From an uncultured Rhizobiaceae group bacterium (GTDB lineage Bacteria; Pseudomonadota; Alphaproteobacteria; Rhizobiales; Rhizobiaceae): 9,355 nt of DNA. The stretch spans positions 1 through 9,355 of the forward strand of contig CALHHQ010000372.1 of NCBI GenBank assembly GCA_938030645.1, given 5' to 3'. Positions within the stretch are counted from its first letter, which is position 1; each line of letters opens with the position of its first letter. Made by a program: the position numbers and the translations under genes. The notes beneath the pieces are model-generated. The model was given only the letters and a program-made list of their open reading frames with translations, was not told the origin of the DNA and made no database searches. Below, piece after piece: positions 5,918 through 9,355 of the stretch.

Positions 5918-6422
5918 AGAACCAGACAAACGCAAGCTTGTTTAATGTCGTGCCGTTAAACGTTTCGCTGCCTTCGGCGATCACCGTGCCACCAGCATTT
6001 TTGTAAAACTGCACAGCTGGTTCATTGTCTTCCAGAACCCAAACCACTGTGCTTTTCATGCCCAGATGAAGCAGTTCTTCACGGGCTTCCAAGAACAGTT
6101 TCTTACCAAGGCCAACGCCCTGATATTCTGGCAGGAGGTAAAGCTCGTAGACTTCGCCATCTTGCGGCAATCCATCAATGCGGTTCGGTCCAAGGGTCGC
6201 ATAGCCTACAACCTGTCCCATGGTTTCAAGAACCAGAATGCGTGTTGAGTGTTTTATGGCGCGGGTCCACCAGCGCGGATCCCGGCGGCGAACCATCGTA
6301 TCGAGCGCTTTGTGAGGTATCATGCCTGTATAGGCATGGCGCCAAGACGCATCATGGACTGCCGAAATTCCAAAGGAATCTGCAGAAGTTGCGCGTCTTG
6401 AATCTATGGTCAACATGCTCAT
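5916..6422 (-). CDS. GNAT family N-acetyltransferase
   Basis: The 168-residue protein has the GCN5-related acetyltransferase fold. Acetyl-CoA binding motif A is visible as EVYELYLLPEYQGVGLGKKLF (residues 90-110, with the Q-x-x-G-x-G signature at 101-106), followed by motif B, VLEDNEPAVQFYKNAGG (129-145). The N terminus ATSADSFGISAVHDASWRHAYTGMIP is typical of the small single-domain members near RimI-like and bacterial antibiotic or amine acetyltransferases. The substrate cannot be told from sequence. ATG 6422 was chosen because AGGG lies about eight bases upstream; a second ATG at 6416 is less favoured. A CtrA-like box lies 14-28 bases upstream of this start. Confidence 0.88.
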   Translation of the reverse strand: MSMLTIDSRRATSADSFGISAVHDASWRHAYTGMIPHKALDTMVRRRDPRWWTRAIKHSTRILVLETMGQVVGYATLGPNRIDGLPQDGEVYELYLLPEYQGVGLGKKLFLEAREELLHLGMKSTVVWVLEDNEPAVQFYKNAGGTVIAEGSETFNGTTLNKLAFVWF

Positions 6423-6435
6423 GCTAAGACCCTAG

Positions 6436-6450
6436 TTAACCATTTGTTAA
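6436..6450. promoter_or_regulatory. CtrA-like binding box TTAA-N7-TTAA
   Basis: TTAACCATTTGTTAA matches exactly the TTAA-N7-TTAA consensus of the alphaproteobacterial cell-cycle regulator CtrA; it lies in two direct GTTAACCA copies (6435-6442 and 6446-6453) spaced 11 bases apart, one helical turn. It lies between the divergent GNAT and enolase-superfamily genes. It is 14-28 bases before the GNAT start and about 150 bases before the other start, so which gene it controls is unclear. Confidence 0.55.
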
Positions 6451-6599
6451 CCAACAAGGGGCGCTACAAATATTTTTGCACTTGTCACATATTTTGATTG
6501 TCAGGAATTCGCCGTGCAAAGGCGCAAATTGCACTTTGCAGTTTCTTGAAAAGAGTGATGATCTATCAAAGTCTGTCAATTGATTTGCCGAGCTGTCCC

Positions 6600-7820
6600 A
6601 TGAAGCTGAAAGACATTGAAACCTTCATCGTCGGCAACCCACCGCCTGGTTATGGTGGTCGGTACTTTATGTTTGTCAAAGTCACAGCCGACAACGGTAT
6701 TGTGGGTTATGGTGAAATTTACGCAGCCAGTGTTGGGCCAAAAGTTCAGTGCGCGGCAGCGGAAGATTTATTCCACAGGCACTGCGTCGGTATGCAGCCT
6801 TCGGACATAGAGCACATGTTTAGGCGTTTTCATTCTTCGGGCTTCTCACAGCGTCCTGACCCGACCGTTATGGGAGCATTCTCTGCGATTGAAATGGCGT
6901 GTTGGGATATTGTTGGCAAGGCTCTTGAACGACCTGTTTATGACTTGATAGGCGGTTTGGTGAATCCGCGTGTTCGCTCTTACACATATCTTTATCCAAA
7001 TGACGACCAAGATCCGGCAACGTTCTACAACGATCCTGATCTGTCCGCAGAACGTGCAATTGAATATGTTGAGCAAGGTTTCTCGGCGCTCAAGTTTGAC
7101 CCCGCTGGCCCTTACACAATCAATGACCCTCATCAACCTGCAATGGTAGATTTGGAGCGGTCAGAGCGTTTTTGCAAAGCAATTCGTGAAGCCGTAGGGA
7201 CACGCGCGGACTTGCTGTTTGGCACCCATGGGCAATTCACCACCTCTGGCGCGATCCGTATGGCCCAGCGTCTAGCCCCTTATGAACCGCTTTGGTTTGA
7301 AGAACCAACGCCACCAGAGATACCGGAAGAAATGGCAAAAGTGGCAGCTGCCTCAAAAGTGCCGATTGCAACGGGTGAGCGATTGACCACTAAATATGAA
7401 TTCGCCCATGTGCTAAAAACGGGCGCAGCGTCCATTCTTCAACCTGCGCTTGGGCGCGTGGGCGGTATTTGGGAAGCTAAGAAAATTGCAGCTATTGCGG
7501 AGGTTCACTACGCGCAAGTGGCGCCGCATCTTTATTGCGGCCCCATTGAAGCGCTGGCCAACATTCAATTTGCAGCGTCCACGCCAAATTTTCTGATTTT
7601 GGAATCTATTCAGCAATTCGGTGGTTTCCATGAGGAACTACTTGATCGAAAAATTGAATGGGAAGATGGCTACGTCATTCCGTCAACGCGCCCAGGTCTT
7701 GGTTATGAATTGAACGAAGATGTGGCACGCGCAAATCCATATACAGGCGATCGATTGCATTTAGAAATGCAAGACGAACCCTACAACTATGCCAGTGAAA
7801 ACCGCTTTGCGGGCGGCTGA
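6600..7820 (+). CDS. enolase-superfamily (mandelate racemase/muconate lactonizing-like) enzyme
   Basis: The 406-residue protein has the N-terminal capping domain (VGNPPPGYGGRYFMFVKV, then GYGEIYAA) and the (beta/alpha)7-beta barrel of the MR/MLE enolase superfamily, in which a metal-stabilised enolate of a carboxylate substrate is formed. Barrel motifs (numbered from ATG 6600) are LKFDPAGPY with Lys165, FGTHGQ (207-212), LWFEEP with Glu234/235, ATGERL with Glu260, and APHLYCGP with His310. It is nearest in style to the D-galactonate dehydratase group, but the Asp metal ligand seen there in DFHGR is Gly208 here. Length fits the family. ATG 6600 aligns with family N termini; TTG 6498 and ATG 6558 add unrelated residues, though ATG 6558 has an AAGAG nearby. 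It is followed after 18 bases by a dehydrogenase gene, suggesting a catabolic operon for a sugar acid or hydroxyacid. Confidence 0.88.
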   Translation: MKLKDIETFIVGNPPPGYGGRYFMFVKVTADNGIVGYGEIYAASVGPKVQCAAAEDLFHRHCVGMQPSDIEHMFRRFHSSGFSQRPDPTVMGAFSAIEMACWDIVGKALERPVYDLIGGLVNPRVRSYTYLYPNDDQDPATFYNDPDLSAERAIEYVEQGFSALKFDPAGPYTINDPHQPAMVDLERSERFCKAIREAVGTRADLLFGTHGQFTTSGAIRMAQRLAPYEPLWFEEPTPPEIPEEMAKVAAASKVPIATGERLTTKYEFAHVLKTGAASILQPALGRVGGIWEAKKIAAIAEVHYAQVAPHLYCGPIEALANIQFAASTPNFLILESIQQFGGFHEELLDRKIEWEDGYVIPSTRPGLGYELNEDVARANPYTGDRLHLEMQDEPYNYASENRFAGG

Positions 7821-7838
7821 TTATTCGGAGAATATGAT

Positions 7839-8798
7839 ATGAAAGTTGGATTTATCGGTCTTGGAAATGCCGGAGCAAAATTGGCTGGCAGCTTGGTGCG
7901 CAACGGTTATGATACGACTGTTCATGATCTTGATAAAGCAGCCGCGCAACCGTTTCTCGACAAAGGAGCGCATTGGGCGGACAGCGCGAATGAGATGACT
8001 GAGAAATGCGATCTCATTATCACATGCTTGCCGTCACCTGCTGCATGTTCAGCTGTCATGGAAGGCAAGGGCGGCATTCTGGAAGGGATGAGCGAAGGCA
8101 AAATCTGGGCAGAAATGTCGACCACTGATGTGGAAGAAGTGAAACGTTTGGCAAAACTCGTGGAAGCCAAAGGTGGTTCTGCAATCGAGTGCCCCGTCTC
8201 AGGCGGTTGTCACCGTGCAGCTACGGGCAACATCTCGATCTTTGCGGGCTGCGACCGTGACACGTTTGAACGCATGCTGCCTTTGCTCACCACGTTGGGA
8301 CGGCGTGTTCTGCACACAGGTGAAATTGGCACGGCTTCCATTTTGAAGGTGATGACAAATTATCTCGCCACGGCAAACCTGCTTTCTGTGTGCGAAGCGA
8401 TGGTGACCATGAAGGCTGCTGGTCTGGATATGGCGACCACTTACGAAGCTATCACAATCTCTTCTGGCACTTCGTTTTCTGCAGAGACCGAAGGGCAGAT
8501 TATCTTGAACGGCAGTCGTGATATAGAGTTCACGATGGATCTCGTTTCGAAAGACATTGGCTTGTTTCAACAGATCGCAGAACGCCACAATGTGCCTTTG
8601 GAACTGTCTCCATTGATGGTTGATATTTTTAAAGACGGCGAAGCAAAGTATGGGCCTCGCGAATTATCCCCCAACATCATTCGGCGTCTGGAAGACGCAA
8701 CGGGTTTGGAGATTTCGGCCAGTGGATTTCCTGATTTGTTAGTCGACGATGAGCCAGAAGAAGCTGGATATGAAGTCATTCCGCGTGGTCGAACCTAG
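7839..8798 (+). CDS. NAD(P)-dependent beta-hydroxyacid dehydrogenase (3-hydroxyisobutyrate dehydrogenase family)
   Basis: The 319-residue enzyme has the family layout: N-terminal Rossmann domain with GFIGLGNAGAKLA (residues 4-16; the usual GxGxMG has Ala-Gly here), the beta-strand end HD at 29-30, STTDVEEVKRLA (94-105), substrate-binding CPVSGG (118-123), and GTASILKVMTNYL (164-176) with catalytic Lys170 and Asn174 on the long central helix. A helical all-alpha C-terminal domain follows; the extra 25-30 residues at the end exceed the usual approximately 295. It oxidises a beta-hydroxyacid (or reduces a semialdehyde such as tartronate or methylmalonate semialdehyde) with NAD(P). The exact substrate is not readable. 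GGAG at 7827-7830 is eight bases before ATG 7839. It is most likely cotranscribed with the enolase-superfamily gene 18 bases upstream. Confidence 0.9.
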   Translation: MKVGFIGLGNAGAKLAGSLVRNGYDTTVHDLDKAAAQPFLDKGAHWADSANEMTEKCDLIITCLPSPAACSAVMEGKGGILEGMSEGKIWAEMSTTDVEEVKRLAKLVEAKGGSAIECPVSGGCHRAATGNISIFAGCDRDTFERMLPLLTTLGRRVLHTGEIGTASILKVMTNYLATANLLSVCEAMVTMKAAGLDMATTYEAITISSGTSFSAETEGQIILNGSRDIEFTMDLVSKDIGLFQQIAERHNVPLELSPLMVDIFKDGEAKYGPRELSPNIIRRLEDATGLEISASGFPDLLVDDEPEEAGYEVIPRGRT

Positions 8799-8823
8799 TG
8801 AGTTCCCAAAAGCGCTGAGTGTA

Positions 8824-9355
8824 CTATCGGTTCACCAGCGCATTCACAGCATCTTCAGAACTGATTGTGCCAACGATATTTCCATTCTCTTCAATTAGGA
8901 CAGGGAGAGCAGTTTCGATCTGCGCTTTCATGATGTCTTTCAAAGCTGTTTCAATTGGCGCGACCGCGAACGTTCCCAATTTCAGATTTCCGCCAATTGG
9001 GATCGCATCTGAATCCACTTTGAGCGGTTGTCGTTGAACAACTTCGGCAGCCCGCAAGACAGAAAGCGGGTTCATGTGTGCGACAAATTCAGCGACATAA
9101 TCTGTGGCTGGATTGAGAATAATTTCTTGCGCTGTGCCCGTTTGAATGATGCGGCCGCCTTCCATGATCGCAATGCGATTGCCGATCTTAAGGGCTTCAT
9201 CCAAATCATGACTAACGAAGATAATTGTGCGCTTCAATCTGCTTTGAAGTTCAAGGAGGTCGTCTTGCAACTTGTCACGAATTAACGGATCGAGCGCTGA
9301 AAATGGTTCATCCATAAGCAGAATGGGAGCATCGGTTGCAAATGCGCGGGCGAGG
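8824..9355 (-). CDS. glycine betaine/proline-type ABC transporter ATP-binding protein, C-terminal part
   Basis: The frame runs off the right edge, so only the last 176 residues are seen. They start LARAFATDAPILLMDEPFSALDP, which is the end of the ABC signature helix, Walker B (LLMDEP) and D-loop, followed by the His switch VSHDLDEA. After the ATPase domain comes a linker (AEFVAHMNPLSVLRA) and a CBS-type region (VDSDAIPIGG, ALPVLIEENGNIVGTISSEDAVNALV) as in ProV/OpuAA, which couples ATP hydrolysis to osmoprotectant (glycine betaine, proline betaine, choline) uptake and senses ionic strength or nucleotides. The Walker A and most of the ATPase core lie outside the window. It is convergent with the dehydrogenase gene, 25 bases apart, with no clear terminator in between. 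Confidence 0.9.
   Translation of the reverse strand, partial: LARAFATDAPILLMDEPFSALDPLIRDKLQDDLLELQSRLKRTIIFVSHDLDEALKIGNRIAIMEGGRIIQTGTAQEIILNPATDYVAEFVAHMNPLSVLRAAEVVQRQPLKVDSDAIPIGGNLKLGTFAVAPIETALKDIMKAQIETALPVLIEENGNIVGTISSEDAVNALVNR

Noticed and set aside
6498..6599. TTG 6498 extension of the enolase-superfamily gene
   Set aside because: The extra 34 residues resemble no part of the capping domain, and family proteins begin at the equivalent of ATG 6600.
7413..7631. Minus-strand frame within the enolase-superfamily gene
   Set aside because: It is wholly inside a well-supported gene and has no start signal or recognisable protein.
8799..8823. Possible terminator between the convergent dehydrogenase and ABC genes
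   Set aside because: The only palindrome is the six-base AGCGCT, with no stem-loop and no T run.
9028..9285. 85-residue plus-strand frame opposite the ABC ATPase
   Set aside because: It is antisense to a gene with clear ABC motifs and shows no family features.

Overview
The window looks like chromosomal DNA from an alphaproteobacterium, probably a member of the Hyphomicrobiales/Rhodobacterales-type marine or soil lineages. The reasons are the small basic ORF followed by murA, the YggT and LemA/TPM gene types, a TTAA-N7-TTAA motif matching the CtrA consensus, and the protein sequences themselves. Base composition is roughly balanced by eye. There are no rRNA or tRNA genes, no CRISPR arrays and no insertion sequences. 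Coding density is high and genes lie on both strands, as in ordinary core or semi-core chromosome.

Layout: (1) 84-2295, plus strand: a 54-residue basic protein, a 222-base leader with RNA hairpins, murA (first committed step of peptidoglycan synthesis), then a DUF442-like dual-specificity phosphatase with a hairpin at its ribosome binding site. (2) 2292-3170, minus strand: a PdxY-type pyridoxal kinase, overlapping the phosphatase tail to tail by four bases. (3) 3274-5433, plus strand: a compact three-gene unit of LemA lipoprotein, secreted TPM-domain protein with a membrane anchor and Gly/Ser-rich tail, and a second membrane-embedded TPM protein. The divergent region upstream holds a terminator-like palindrome. 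(4) 5529-5828, plus strand: a YggT family membrane protein. (5) 5916-6422, minus strand: a GNAT acetyltransferase. (6) 6600-8798, plus strand: an enolase-superfamily dehydratase/epimerase-like enzyme followed after a short gap by a beta-hydroxyacid dehydrogenase, a likely catabolic pair. (7) 8824-9355, minus strand: the C-terminal part of a ProV/OpuA-type glycine betaine/proline ABC transporter ATPase that continues beyond the window.

How the genes may work together: the LemA-TPM-TPM unit is the clearest conserved but poorly understood assembly, likely acting at the inner membrane/periplasm. The enolase-superfamily enzyme plus NAD(P)-dependent dehydrogenase plausibly process a hydroxyacid or sugar acid; the adjacent betaine-type importer is convergent, so a shared substrate is only a guess. 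Nothing in the window amounts to a demonstrably new system. The best leads are the structured murA leader, the hairpin over the phosphatase start, the CtrA-like box, the two-TPM unit and the altered metal-ligand motif of the enolase homologue.
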